Assembly: GCF_029227915.1 (NCBI RefSeq)
Contig: NC_079885.1
Coordinates: 1,364,001-1,428,000, forward strand
Direction of reading: 5' to 3'
Length of the DNA: 64,000 nucleotides
From: Hydractinia symbiolongicarpus
Taxonomy: Eukaryota > Cnidaria > Hydrozoa > Anthoathecata > Hydractiniidae
The notes below the pieces were generated by a model. It was given only the letters and a program-made list of their open reading frames with translations. It was not told where the DNA came from and made no database searches. Below, in pieces: positions 37,288 to 50,700 of this stretch. Both the position numbers and the translations under genes were made by a program. How positions within the stretch are numbered: position 1 is the first letter of the stretch; each line of letters opens with the position of its first letter.

Positions 37288-40200
37288 CCACTAAAACGCA
37301 TAAAACTTGTAGTTTTTAAAAATGTTTTCATTTTTGATGAGACTCTGAATAAAAGAAGTTTAATCGCCGGCAAACGAAAACCCGCGATTTCCCGTAAATC
37401 CCGGCTTGGCCCGTATAGTCAAAAGCATACAAAGAAAGTACCCAGGGAGTAAACTCATTTCCCGAACGATTTTTTAAATTATTTTTTCACCACTAAAACG
37501 CATAAGACTTGTAGTTTTTAAAAATGTTTTCATTTTTGATGAGACGCTGAATAAAAGAAGTTTAATCGCCGGCAAACGAAAACCCGCGATTTCCCGTAAA
37601 TCCCGGCTTGGCCCGTATAGTCAAAAGTATACAAAGAAAGTATCCAGGGAATAAACTCATTTCCCGAACAATTTTTTAAATTATTTTTTCACCACTAAAA
37701 CGCATGAGACTTGTAGTTTTCAAAAATGTTTTCATTTTTGATGAGACGCTTAATGAAAGAGGCTTAATCGCCGGCAAACGAAAACCCGCGTTTTCCCGTA
37801 AATCCGGGGCTTGGCCCGTATAGTCGAAAGTATACAAAGAAAGTACCCAGGGAGTAAACTCATTTCCCGAACGATTTTTTATATTATTTTTTTACCACTA
37901 AACGCATGAGACTTGTAGTTTTCAAAAATATTTTCATATTTGATGGGACGCTGAATAAAAGAAGTTTAATCGCCGGCAAACGAAAATCCGCGATTTTCCG
38001 TAAATCCCGGACTCGGCCCGTATAGTCAAAAGTATACAAAGAAAGTACCCAGGGAGTAAACTCATTTCCCGAACGATTTTTTAAATTATATTTTCACCAC
38101 TAAAACGCATGAGACTTGTAGTTTTCAAAAATGTTTTCATTTTTGATGAGACGCTAAATGAAAGAAGTTTAATCGCCGCAAACGAAAACCTGCGATTTCC
38201 CGTAAATCCCGGACTCGGCCCGTATAGTCAAAAGTATACAAAGAAAGTACCCAGGGAGTAAACTCATTTCCCGAACGATTTTTTAAATTTTTTTTTCACC
38301 ACTAAAACGCATGAGACTTTTAGTTTACAAAAATGTTTTCATTTTTGATGAGACGCTTAATGAAAGAGGTTTAATCGCCGGAAAACGAAAACCCGCGATT
38401 TCCCGTAAATCCCGGGCTTGGCCCGTATAGTCAAAAGTATAAAAAGAAAGTACCCAGGGAGTAAACTCATTTCCCGAACGATTTTTTAAATTATTTTTTC
38501 ACCACTAAAACGCATAAGACTTGTAGTTTTTAAAAATGTTTTCATTTTTGATGAGACGCTGAATAAAAGAAGTTTAATCGCCGGCAAACGAAAACCCGCG
38601 ATTTCCCGTAAATCCCGGCTTAGCCCATATAGTCAAAAGTATACAAAGAAAGTACCCAGGGAGTAAACTCATTTCCCGAACGATTTTTTAAATTATTTTT
38701 TCACCACTAAAACGCATAAGACTTGTAGTTTATAAAAATGTTTTCATTTTTGATGAGACGCTGAATAGAAGAAGTTTAATCGCCGGCAAACGAAAACCCG
38801 CGATTTCCCGTAAATCCCGGCTTGGCCCGTATAGTCAAAAGTATACAAAGAAAGTATCCAGGGAATAAACTCATTTCCCGAACGATTTTTTAAATTATTT
38901 TTTCACCACTAAAACGCATGAGACTTGTAGTTTTTAAAAATGTTTTCATTTTTGATGAGACGCTGAATAAAAGAAGTTTAATCGCCGGCAAACGAAAACC
39001 CGCCACTTCCCGTAAATCCCGGACTCGGCCCGTATAGTCAAAAGTATACAAAGAAAGTACCCAGGGAGTAAACTCATTTCCCGAAGGATTTTTTAAATTA
39101 TATTTTCACCACTAAAACGCATGAGACTTGTAGTTCTCAAAAATGTTTTCATTTTTGATGAGACGCTAAATGAAAGAAGTTTAATCGCCGCAAACGAAAA
39201 CCTGCGATTTCCCGTAAATCCCGGACTCGGCCCGTATAGTCAAAAGTATAATAAGAAAGTACCCAGGGTGTAAACTCATTTCCCGAACGATTTTTTAAAT
39301 TATTATTTCACCACTAAAGCCCATGAGACTTGTAGTTTTTAAAAATGTTTTCATTTTTGATGAGACGCTGAATAAAAGAAGTTTAATCGCCGGCAAACGA
39401 AAACCCGCCATTTCCCGTAAACCCTGGACTCGGCCCGTATAATCAAAAGTATACAAAGAAAGTACCCATGGAGTAAACTCATTTCCCGAACGATTTTTTA
39501 AATTATTTTTTCAGCACTTAAACGCATGAGACTTGTAGTTTTTAAAAATGTTTTCATTTTCGATGAGACGGTGAATAAAAGAAGTTTAATCGCCGGCAAA
39601 CGAAAACCTGCGATTTCCCGTAAATCCTGGACTCGGCCCGTATAGTCAAAAGTATACAAAGAAAGTACCCAGGGAGTAAACTCATTTCCCAAACGATTTT
39701 TTAAATTATTATTTCACCACTAAAACGCATAAGACTTGTAGTTTTTAAAAATGTTTTCATTTTTGATGAGACGCTGAATAAAAGAAGTTTAATCGCCGGC
39801 AAACGAAAACCCGCCATTTCCCGTAAATCCCGGGCTTGGCCCGTATAGTCAAAAGTATAACAAGAAAGTACCCAGGGAGTAAACTCATTTCCCGAACGAT
39901 TTTTTATATTATTTTTTCACCACTAAAACGCATAAGACTTGTAGTTTTTAAAAATGTTTTCATTTTTGATGAGACGCTGAATAAAAGAAGTTTAATCGCC
40001 GGCAAACGAAAACCTGCGATTTCCCGTAAATCCCGGACTCGGCCCGTATAGTCAAAAGTATACAAAGAAAGTATCCAGGGAATAAACTCTTTTCCCGAAC
40101 GATTTTTTAAATTATTTTTTCACCACTAAAACGCATAAGACTTGTAGTTTTTAAAAATGTTTTCATTTTTGATGAGACGCTGAATAAAAGAAGTTTAATC

Positions 40201-40527
40201 GCCGGGAAACGAAAACCCGCGACTTCCCGTAAATCCCGGACTCGGCCCGTATAGTCAAAAGTATACAAAGAAAGTACCCAGGGAGTAAACTCATTTCCCG
40301 AACGATTTTGTAAATTACATTTTCACCACTAAACGCATGAGACTTGTAGTTTTCAAAAATGTTTTCATTTTTGATGAGACGCTGAATGAAAGAAGTTTAA
40401 TCGCCGGCAAACGAAAACCTGCGATTTCCCGTAAATCCCGGACTCGGCCCGTATAGTCAAAAGTATAAAAAGAAAGTACCCAGGGAGTAAACTCATTTCC
40501 CGAACGATTTTTTATATTATTTTTCTA
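37288..40527. repeat. Irregular right-domain block (16 units)
   Basis: Contains A-like monomers with CCCGGCTTGG, C2 near 37695, B near 37900, type H at 38097 and 39109, and type I at 39311. The monomer after I begins CAGCACTTAAACG and has GACGGTGAATAAAAG. Shared features are TATCCAGGGAATAAACTC (near 37641, 38855 and 40072) and CCGCAAACG in H. The H-I-GACGGTG series recurs near 52.1, 55.1 and 62.2 kb. No short period spans the block. Confidence 0.82.
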
Positions 40528-41741
40528 CCACTAAACGCATGAGACTTGTAGTTTTCAAAAGTATTTTCATATTTAATGGGACGCTGAATAAAAGAAGTTT
40601 AATCGCCGGCAAACGAAAATCCGCGTTTTCCCGTAAATCCGGGGCTTGGCCCGTATAGTCGAATGTATACAAAGAAAGTACCCTGTGAGTAAACTCATTT
40701 CCAGAACGATTTTTTAAATTATTTTTTCACCACTAAAACGCATAAGACTTGTAGTTTTTAAAAATGTTTTCATTTTTGATGAGACTCTGAATAAAAGAAG
40801 TTTAATCGCCGGCAAACGAAAACCCGCAATTTCCCGTAAATCCCGGCTTGTCCCGTATAGTCAAAAGTATACAAAGAAAGTACCCAGGGAGTAAACTCAT
40901 TTCCCGAACGATTTTTTAGATTATTTTTTCACCACTAAAACGCATAAGACTTGTAGTTTTTAAAAATGTTTTCATTTTTGATGAGACGCTGAATAAAAGA
41001 AGTTTAATCGCCGGCAAACGAAAACCCGCGATTTCCCGTAAATCCGGGGCTTGGCCCGTATAGTCAAAAGTATAAAAAGAAAGTACCCAGGGAGTAAACT
41101 CATTTCCCGAACGATTTTTTATATTATTTTTCTACCACTAAACGCATGAGACTTGTAGTTTTCAAAAGTATTTTCATATTTAATGGGACGCTGAATAAAA
41201 GAAGTTTAATCGCCGGCAAACGAAAATCCGCGTTTTCCCGTAAATCCGGGGCTTGGCCCGTATAGTCGAATGTATACAAAGAAAGTACCCTGTGAGTAAA
41301 CTCATTTCCAGAACGATTTTTTAAATTATTTTTTCACCACTAAAACGCATAAGACTTGTAGTTTTTAAAAATGTTTTCATTTTTGATGAGACTCTGAATA
41401 AAAGAAGTTTAATCGCCGGCAAACGAAAACCCGCAATTTCCCGTAAATCCCGGCTTGGCCCGTATAGTCAAAAGTATACAAAGAAAGTACCCAGGGAGTA
41501 AACTCATTTCCCGAACGATTTTTTAGATTATTTTTTCACCACTAAAACGCATAAGACTTGTAGTTTTTAAAAATGTTTTCATTTTTGATGAGACGCTGAA
41601 TAAAAGAAGTTTAATCGCCGGCAAACGAAAACCCGCGATTTCCCGTAAATCCGGGGCTTGGCCCGTATAGTCAAAAGTATAAAAAAAAAGTACCCAGGGA
41701 GTAAACTCATTTCCCGAACGATTTTTTATATTATTTTTTTA
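40528..41741. repeat. Trimer, 607 bp, two copies
   Basis: Starts 40528, 40730, 40932 and 41135, then +607 throughout. The first monomer of each is a B/C2 hybrid: B-like at the start (CTACCACTAAACGC, AAAAGTATTTTC, TTTAATGGGACG), then CCGCGTTTTCCCG, CCGGGGCTTGG and GTCGAATG. The second has GACTCTGAATAAAAG and CCCGCAATTTCCC. The third is A-like with CCGGGGCTTGG and linker TTTTTTAGATTA before it. Copies differ at very few bases, e.g. CTTGTCCCG near 40848 versus CTTGGCCCG; the last monomer has an A9 run in copy 2. Confidence 0.92.
41681..41689 (+). repeat. A9 run derived from GTATAAAAAGAAAG (representative)
   Basis: Type A normally has GTATAAAAAGAAAGTACCC. Many right-half monomers have lost the G, leaving an uninterrupted A run. 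It is 9 long here, 8 at 43305-43312, and 10 at 59672-59681 and 63727-63736. I see none in the left half. The length variation fits replication slippage after a G-to-A change. Confidence 0.85.
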
Positions 41742-41944
41742 CCACTAAACGCATGAGACTTGTAGTTTTCAAAAATATTTTCATATTTGATGGGACGCTG
41801 AATAAAAGAAGTTTAATCGCCGGCAAACTAAAATCCGCGATTTTCCGTAAATCCCGGACTCGGCCCGTATAGTCAAAAGTATACAAAGAAAGTACCCAGG
41901 GAGTAAACTCATTTCCCAAACGATTTTTTAAATTTATTTTTTCA

Positions 41945-42147
41945 CCACTAAAACGCATGAGACTTGTAGTTTTCAAAAATGTTTTCATTTTTGATGAGAC
42001 GCTTAATGAAAGAGGCTTAATCGCCGGCAAACGAAATCCCGCGTTTTCCCGTAAATCCGGGGCTTGGCCCGTATAGTCGAATGTATACAAAGAAAGTACC
42101 CTGTGAGTAAACTCATTTCCAGAACGATTTTTTAAATTATTTTTTCA
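41945..42147. repeat. Reference monomer, type C2 (203 bp)
   Basis: C2 shares GCTTAATGAAAGAGG, GTCGAATGTATAC, CCCTGTGAG and CATTTCCAGAACG with type C. It differs by GAGGCTTAATCGCCGGC, CGAAATCCCGCGTTTTCC and CCGGGGCTTGG, and has linker AAATTTATTTTTT before it. The extra linker base offsets the missing A in the adjacent B monomer, so matching points in B and C2 lie 204 bp apart. That is why minus-strand open frames can run through both monomers. Confidence 0.88.
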
Positions 42148-43364
42148 CCCCTAAAACGCATAAAACTTGTAGTTTTTAAAAATGTTTTCATTTTTGATGA
42201 GACGCTGAATAAAAGAAGTTTAATCGCCGGCAAACGAAAACCCGCGATTTCCCGTAAATCCGGGGCTTGGCCCGTATAGTCAAAAGTATAAAAAAAAAGT
42301 ACCCAGGGAGTAAACTCATTTCCCGAACGATTTTTTATATTATTTTTTTACCACTAAACGCATGAGACTTGTAGTTTTCAAAAATATTTTCATATTTGAT
42401 GGGACGCTGAATAAAAGAAGTTTAATCGCCGGCAAACGAAAATCCGCGATTTTCCGTAAATCCCGGACTCGGCCCGTATAGTCAAAAGTATACAAAGAAA
42501 GTACCCAGGGAGTAAACTCATTTCCCAAACGATTTTTTAAATTTATTTTTTCACCACTAAAACGCATGAGACTTGTAGTTTTCAAAAATGTTTTCATTTT
42601 TGATGAGACGCTTAATGAAAGAGGCTTAATCGCCGGCAAACGAAAACCCGCGATTTCCCGTAAATCCGGGGCTTGGCCCGTATAGTCAAAAGTATAAAAA
42701 AAAAGTACCCAGGGAGTAAACTCGTTTCCCGAACGATTTTTTATATTATTTTTTTACCACTAAACGCATGAGACTTGTAGTTTTCAAAAATATTTTCATA
42801 TTTGATGGGACGCTGAATAAAAGAAGTTTAATCGCCGGCAAACGAAAATCCGCGATTTTCCGTAAATCCCGGACTCGGCCCGTATAGTCAAAAGTATACA
42901 AAGAAAGTACCCAGGGAGTAAACTCATTTCCCAAACGATTTTTTAAATTTATTTTTTCACCACTAAAACGCATGAGACTTGTAGTTTTCAAAAATGTTTT
43001 CATTTTTGATGAGACGCTTAATGAAAGAGGCTTAATCGCCGGCAAACGAAATCCCGCGTTTTCCCGTAAATCCGGGGCTTGGCCCGTATAGTCGAATGTA
43101 TACAAAGAAAGTACCCTGTGAGTAAACTTATTTCCAGAACGATTTTTTAAATTATTTTTTCACCACTAAAACGCATAAAACTTGTAGTTTTTAAAAATGT
43201 TTTCATTTTTGATGAGACGCTGAATAAAAGAAGTTTAATCGCCGGCAAACGAAAACCCGCGATTTCCCGTAAATCCGGGGCTTGGCCCGTATAGTCAAAA
43301 GTATAAAAAAAAGTACCCAGGGAGTAAACTCATTTCCCGAACGATTTTTTATATTATTTTTTTA

Positions 43365-44781
43365 CCACTAAACGCATGAGACTTGTAGTTTTCAAAAATA
43401 TTTTCATATTTGATGGGACGCTGAATAAAAGAAGTTTAATCGCCGGCAAACAAAAATCCGCGATTTTCCGTAAATCCCGGACTCGGCCCGTATAGTCAAA
43501 AGTATACAAAGAAAGTACCCAGGGAGTAAACTCATTTCCCAAACGATTTTTTAAATTTATTTTTTCACCACTAAAACGCATGAGACTTGTAGTTTTCAAA
43601 AATGTTTTCATTTTTGATGAGACGCTTAATGAAAGAGGCTTAATCGCCGGCAAACGAAATCCCGCGTTTTCCCGTAAATCCGGGGCTTGGCCCGTATAGT
43701 CGAATGTATACAAAGAAAGTACCCTGTGAGTAAACTCATTTCCAGAACGATTTTTTAAATTATTTTTTCACCACTAAAACGCATAAAACTTGCAGTTTTT
43801 AAAAATGTTTTCATTTTTGATGAGACTCTGAATAAAAGAAGTTTAATCGCCGGTAAACGTAAACCCGCGATTTTCCGTAAACCCCGGCTTGGCCCGTATA
43901 GTCAAAAGTATACAAAGAAAGTACCCAGGGAGTAAACTCATTTCCCGAACGATTTTTTAAATTATTTTTTCACCACTAAAACGCATAAGACTTGTAGTTT
44001 TTAAAATTGTTTTCATTTTTGATGAGACGCTGAATAAAAGAAGTTTAATCGCCGGCAAACGAAAACCCGCGATTTCCCGTAAATCCCGGCTTGGCCCGTA
44101 TAGTCAAAAGTATACAAAGAAAGTATCCAGGGAATAAACTCATTTCCCGAACGATTTTTTAAATTATTTTTTCACCACTAAAACGCATGAGACCTGTAGT
44201 TTTTAAAAATGTTTTCATTTTTGCTGAGACGCTGAATAAAATAAGTTTAATCGCCGGCAAACGAAAACCCGCGACTTCCCGTAAATCCCGGACTCGGCCC
44301 GTATAGTCAAAAGTATACAAAGAAAGTACCCAGGGAGTAAACTCATTTCCCGAACGATTTTTTAAATTATATTTTCACCTCTAAAACGCATGAGACTTGT
44401 AGTTTTCAAAAATGTTTTCATTTTTGATGAGACGCTAAATGAAAGAAGTTTAATCGCCGCAAACGAAAACCTGCGATTTCCCGTTAATCCCAGACTCGGC
44501 CCGTATAGTCAAAAGTATAATAAGAAAGTACCCAGGGTGTAAACTCATTTCCCGAACGATTTTTTAAATTATTATTTCACCACTAAAGCCCATGAGACTT
44601 GTAGTTTTTAAAAATGTTTTCATTTTTAATGAGACGCTGAATAAAAGCAGTTTAATCGCCGGCAAACGAAAACCCGCGATTTCCCGTAAATCCGGGGCTT
44701 GGCCCGTATAGTCAAAAGTATAAAAAAAAGTACCCAGGGAGTAAACTCATTTCCCGAACGATTTTTTATATTATTTTTTTA
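43365..44781. repeat. Heptamer cassette R (1417 bp), first of four
   Basis: Other copies begin at 46811, 49445 and 50862. Seven monomers: B, C2, a unit with CATAAAACTTGCAG plus TAAACGTAAAC and AAACCCCGG, an A-like unit with TTTAAAATTG, J with GAGACCTGTAG and AAAATAAG, H with CACCTCTAAAACG and GTTAATCCCAGAC, and I with AAAGCCCATGAG. In the first three copies the I monomer is a hybrid ending in CCGGGGCTTGG and an A8 run. In the fourth it keeps what looks like its parental end (AAACCCTGG, TATAATC, CCCATGG). Confidence 0.92.
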
Positions 44782-47700
44782 CCACTAAACGCATGAGACT
44801 TGTAGTTTTCAAAAATATTTTCATATTTGATGGGACGCTGAATAAAAGAAGTTTAATCGCCGGCAAACAAAAATCCGCGATTTTCCGTAAATCCCGGACT
44901 CGGCCCGTATAGTCAAAAGTATACAAAGAAAGTACCCAGGGAGTAAACTCATTTCCCAAACGATTTTTTAAATTTATTTTTTCACCACTAAAACGCATGA
45001 GACTTGTAGTTTTCAAAAATGTTTTCATTTTTGATGAGACGCTGAATAAAAGAAGTTTAATCGCCGGCAAACGAAAACCCGCGATTTCCCGTAAATCCGG
45101 GGCTTGGCCCGTATAGTCAAAAGTATAAAAAAAAAGTACCCAGGGAGTAAACTCATTTCCCGAACGATTTTTTATATTATTTTTTTACCACTAAACGCAT
45201 GAGACTTGTAGTTTTCAAAAATATTTTCATATTTGATGGGACGCTGAATAAAAGAAGTTTAATCGCCGGCAAACTAAAATCCGCGATTTTCCGTAAATCC
45301 CGGACTCGGCCCGTATAGTCAAAAGTATACAAAGAAAGTACCCAGGGAGTAAACTCATTTCCCAAACGATTTTTTAAATTTATTTTTTCACCACTAAAAC
45401 GCATGAGACTTGTAGTTTTCAAAAATGTTTTCATTTTTGATGAGACGCTTAATGAAAGAGGCTTAATCGCCGGCAAACGAAATCCCGCGTTTTCCCGTAA
45501 ATCCGGGGCTTGGCCCGTATAGTCGAATGTATACAAAGAAAGTACCCTGTGAGTAAACTCATTTCCAGAACGATTTTTTAAATTATTTTTTCACCCCTAA
45601 AACGCATAAAACTTGTAGTTTTTAAAAATGTTTTCATTTTTGATGAGACGCTGAATAAAAGAAGTTTAATCGCCGGCAAACGAAAACCCGCGATTTCCCG
45701 TAAATCCGGGGCTTGGCCCGTATAGTCAAAAGTATAAAAAAAAAGTACCCAGGGAGTAAACTCATTTCCCGAACGATTTTTTATATTATTTTTTTACCAC
45801 TAAACGCATGAGACTTGTAGTTTTCAAAAATATTTTCATATTTGATGGGACGCTGAATAAAAGAAGTTTAATCGCCGGCAAACGAAAATCCGCGATTTTC
45901 CGTAAATCCCGGACTCGGCCCGTATAGTCAAAAGTATACAAAGAAAGTACCCAGGGAGTAAACTCATTTCCCAAACGATTTTTTAAATTTATTTTTTCAC
46001 CACTAAAACGCATGAGACTTGTAGTTTTCAAAAATGTTTTCATTTTTGATGAGACGCTTAATGAAAGAGGCTTAATCGCCGGCAAACGAAAACCCGCGAT
46101 TTCCCGTAAATCCGGGGCTTGGCCCGTATAGTCAAAAGTATAAAAAAAAAGTACCCAGGGAGTAAACTCGTTTCCCGAACGATTTTTTATATTATTTTTT
46201 TACCACTAAACGCATGAGACTTGTAGTTTTCAAAAATATTTTCATATTTGATGGGACGCTGAATAAAAGAAGTTTAATCGCCGGCAAACGAAAATCCGCG
46301 ATTTTCCGAAAATCCCGGACTCGGCCCGTATAGTCAAAAGTATACAAAGAAAGTACCCAGGGAGTAAACTCATTTCCCAAACGATTTTTTAAATTTATTT
46401 TTTCACCACTAAAACGCATGAGACTTGTAGTTTTCAAAAATGTTTTCATTTTTGATGAGACGCTTAATGAAAGAGGCTTAATCGCCGGCAAACGAAATCC
46501 CGCGTTTTCCCGTAAATCCGGGGCTTGGCCCGTATAGTCGAATGTATACAAAGAAAGTACCCTGTGAGTAAACTTATTTCCAGAACGATTTTTTAAATTA
46601 TTTTTTCACCACTAAAACGCATAAAACTTGTAGTTTTTAAAAATGTTTTCATTTTTGATGAGACGCTGAATAAAAGAAGTTTAATCGCCGGCAAACGAAA
46701 ACCCGCGATTTCCCGTAAATCCGGGGCTTGGCCCGTATAGTCAAAAGTATAAAAAAAAGTACCCAGGGAGTAAACTCATTTCCCGAACGATTTTTTATAT
46801 TATTTTTTTACCACTAAACGCATGAGACTTGTAGTTTTCAAAAATATTTTCATATTTGATGGGACGCTGAATAAAAGAAGTTTAATCGCCGGCAAACAAA
46901 AATCCGCGATTTTCCGTAAATCCCGGACTCGGCCCGTATAGTCAAAAGTATACAAAGAAAGTACCCAGGGAGTAAACTCATTTCCCAAACGATTTTTTAA
47001 ATTTATTTTTTCACCACTAAAACGCATGAGACTTGTAGTTTTCAAAAATGTTTTCATTTTTGATGAGACGCTTAATGAAAGAGGCTTAATCGCCGGCAAA
47101 CGAAATCCCGCGTTTTCCCGTAAATCCGGGGCTTGGCCCGTATAGTCGAATGTATACAAAGAAAGTACCCTGTGAGTAAACTCATTTCCAGAACGATTTT
47201 TTAAATTATTTTTTCACCACTAAAACGCATAAAACTTGCAGTTTTTAAAAATGTTTTCATTTTTGATGAGACTCTGAATAAAAGAAGTTTAATCGCCGGT
47301 AAACGTAAACCCGCGATTTTCCGTAAACCCCGGCTTGGCCCGTATAGTCAAAAGTATACAAAGAAAGTACCCAGGGAGTAAACTCATTTCCCGAACGATT
47401 TTTTAAATTATTTTTTCACCACTAAAACGCATAAGACTTGTAGTTTTTAAAATTGTTTTCATTTTTGATGAGACGCTGAATAAAAGAAGTTTAATCGCCG
47501 GCAAACGAAAACCCGCGATTTCCCGTAAATCCCGGCTTGGCCCGTATAGTCAAAAGTATACAAAGAAAGTATCCAGGGAATAAACTCATTTCCCGAACGA
47601 TTTTTTAAATTATTTTTTCACCACTAAAACGCATGAGACCTGTAGTTTTTAAAAATGTTTTCATTTTTGCTGAGACGCTGAATAAAATAAGTTTAATCGC

Positions 47701-50700
47701 CGGCAAACGAAAACCCGCGACTTCCCGTAAATCCCGGACTCGGCCCGTATAGTCAAAAGTATACAAAGAAAGTACCCAGGGAGTAAACTCATTTCCCGAA
47801 CGATTTTTTAAATTATATTTTCACCTCTAAAACGCATGAGACTTGTAGTTTTCAAAAATGTTTTCATTTTTGATGAGACGCTAAATGAAAGAAGTTTAAT
47901 CGCCGCAAACGAAAACCTGCGATTTCCCGTTAATCCCAGACTCGGCCCGTATAGTCAAAAGTATAATAAGAAAGTACCCAGGGTGTAAACTCATTTCCCG
48001 AACGATTTTTTAAATTATTATTTCACCACTAAAGCCCATGAGACTTGTAGTTTTTAAAAATGTTTTCATTTTTAATGAGACGCTGAATAAAAGCAGTTTA
48101 ATCGCCGGCAAACGAAAACCCGCGATTTCCCGTAAATCCGGGGCTTGGCCCGTATAGTCAAAAGTATAAAAAAAAGTACCCAGGGAGTAAACTCATTTCC
48201 CGAACGATTTTTTATATTATTTTTTTACCACTAAACGCATGAGACTTGTAGTTTTCAAAAATATTTTCATATTTGATGGGACGCTGAATAAAAGAAGTTT
48301 AATCGCCGGCAAACAAAAATCCGCGATTTTCCGTAAATCCCGGACTCGGCCCGTATAGTCAAAAGTATACAAAGAAAGTACCCAGGGAGTAAACTCATTT
48401 CCCAAACGATTTTTTAAATTTATTTTTTCACCACTAAAACGCATGAGACTTGTAGTTTTCAAAAATGTTTTCATTTTTGATGAGACGCTTAATGAAAGAG
48501 GCTTAATCGCCGGCAAACGAAATCCCGCGTTTTCCCGTAAATCCGGGGCTTGGCCCGTATAGTCGAATGTATACAAAGAAAGTACCCTGTGAGTAAACTC
48601 ATTTCCAGAACGATTTTTTAAATTATTTTTTCACCACTAAAACGCATAAAACTTGCAGTTTTTAAAAATGTTTTCATTTTTGATGAGACTCTGAATAAAA
48701 GAAGTTTAATCGCCGGCAAACGAAAACCCGCGATTTCCCGTAAATCCGGGGCTTGGCCCGTATAGTCAAAAGTATAAAAAAAAAGTACCCAGGGAGTAAA
48801 CTCGTTTCCCGAACGATTTTTTATATTATTTTTTTACCACTAAACGCATGAGACTTGTAGTTTTCAAAAATATTTTCATATTTGATGGGACGCTGAATAA
48901 AAGAAGTTTAATCGCCGGCAAACGAAAATCCGCGATTTTCCGTAAATCCCGGACTCGGCCCGTATAGTCAAAAGTATACAAAGAAAGTACCCAGGGAGTA
49001 AACTCATTTCCCAAACGATTTTTTAAATTTATTTTTTCACCACTAAAACGCATGAGACTTGTAGTTTTCAAAAATGTTTTCATTTTTGATGAGACGCTTA
49101 ATGAAAGAGGCTTAATCGCCGGCAAACGAAATCCCGCGTTTTCCCGTAAATCCGGGGCTTGGCCCGTATAGTCGAATGTATACAAAGAAAGTACCCTGTG
49201 AGTAAACTTATTTCCAGAACGATTTTTTAAATTATTTTTTCACCACTAAAACGCATAAAACTTGTAGTTTTTAAAAATGTTTTCATTTTTGATGAGACGC
49301 TGAATAAAAGAAGTTTAATCGCCGGCAAACGAAAACCCGCGATTTCCCGTAAATCCGGGGCTTGGCCCGTATAGTCAAAAGTATAAAAAAAAGTACCCAG
49401 GGAGTAAACTCATTTCCCGAACGATTTTTTATATTATTTTTTTACCACTAAACGCATGAGACTTGTAGTTTTCAAAAATATTTTCATATTTGATGGGACG
49501 CTGAATAAAAGAAGTTTAATCGCCGGCAAACAAAAATCCGCGATTTTCCGTAAATCCCGGACTCGGCCCGTATAGTCAAAAGTATACAAAGAAAGTACCC
49601 AGGGAGTAAACTCATTTCCCAAACGATTTTTTAAATTTTTTTTTTCACCACTAAAACGCATGAGACTTGTAGTTTTCAAAAATGTTTTCATTTTTGATGA
49701 GACGCTTAATGAAAGAGGCTTAATCGCCGGCAAACGAAATCCCGCGTTTTCCCGTAAATCCGGGGCTTGGCCCGTATAGTCGAATGTATACAAAGAAAGT
49801 ACCCTGTGAGTAAACTCATTTCCAGAACGATTTTTTAAATTATTTTTTCACCACTAAAACGCATAAAACTTGCAGTTTTTAAAAATGTTTTCATTTTTGA
49901 TGAGACTCTGAATAAAAGAAGTTTAATCGCCGGTAAACGTAAACCCGCGATTTTCCGTAAACCCCGGCTTGGCCCGTATAGTCAAAAGTATACAAAGAAA
50001 GTACCCAGGGAGTAAACTCATTTCCCGAACGATTTTTTAAATTATTTTTTCACCACTAAAACGCATAAGACTTGTAGTTTTTAAAATTGTTTTCATTTTT
50101 GATGAGACGCTGAATAAAAGAAGTTTAATCGCCGGCAAACGAAAACCCGCGATTTCCCGTAAATCCCGGCTTGGCCCGTATAGTCAAAAGTATACAAAGA
50201 AAGTATCCAGGGAATAAACTCATTTCCCGAACGATTTTTTAAATTATTTTTTCACCACTAAAACGCATGAGACCTGTAGTTTTTAAAAATGTTTTCATTT
50301 TTGCTGAGACGCTGAATAAAATAAGTTTAATCGCCGGCAAACGAAAACCCGCGACTTCCCGTAAATCCCGGACTCGGCCCGTATAGTCAAAAGTATACAA
50401 AGAAAGTACCCAGGGAGTAAACTCATTTCCCGAACGATTTTTTAAATTATATTTTCACCTCTAAAACGCATGAGACTTGTAGTTTTCAAAAATGTTTTCA
50501 TTTTTGATGAGACGCTAAATGAAAGAAGTTTAATCGCCGCAAACGAAAACCTGCGATTTCCCGTTAATCCCAGACTCGGCCCGTATAGTCAAAAGTATAA
50601 TAAGAAAGTACCCAGGGTGTAAACTCATTTCCCGAACGATTTTTTAAATTATTATTTCACCACTAAAGCCCATGAGACTTGTAGTTTTTAAAAATGTTTT

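Noticed and set aside
41731-42090. Minus-strand open frames of about 119 codons (also at many equivalent positions, e.g. 34642-35001, 46800-47159, 62966-63325) with a repeated peptide
   Set aside because: They cover parts of two satellite monomers. The frame continues only where a B and C2 pair happens to be spaced 204 bp between matching points; the usual 202-203 bp spacing breaks it. Reading frames are not kept in other monomers, there is no promoter or splice context, and protein-database matches to this peptide would most likely be misannotated satellite.
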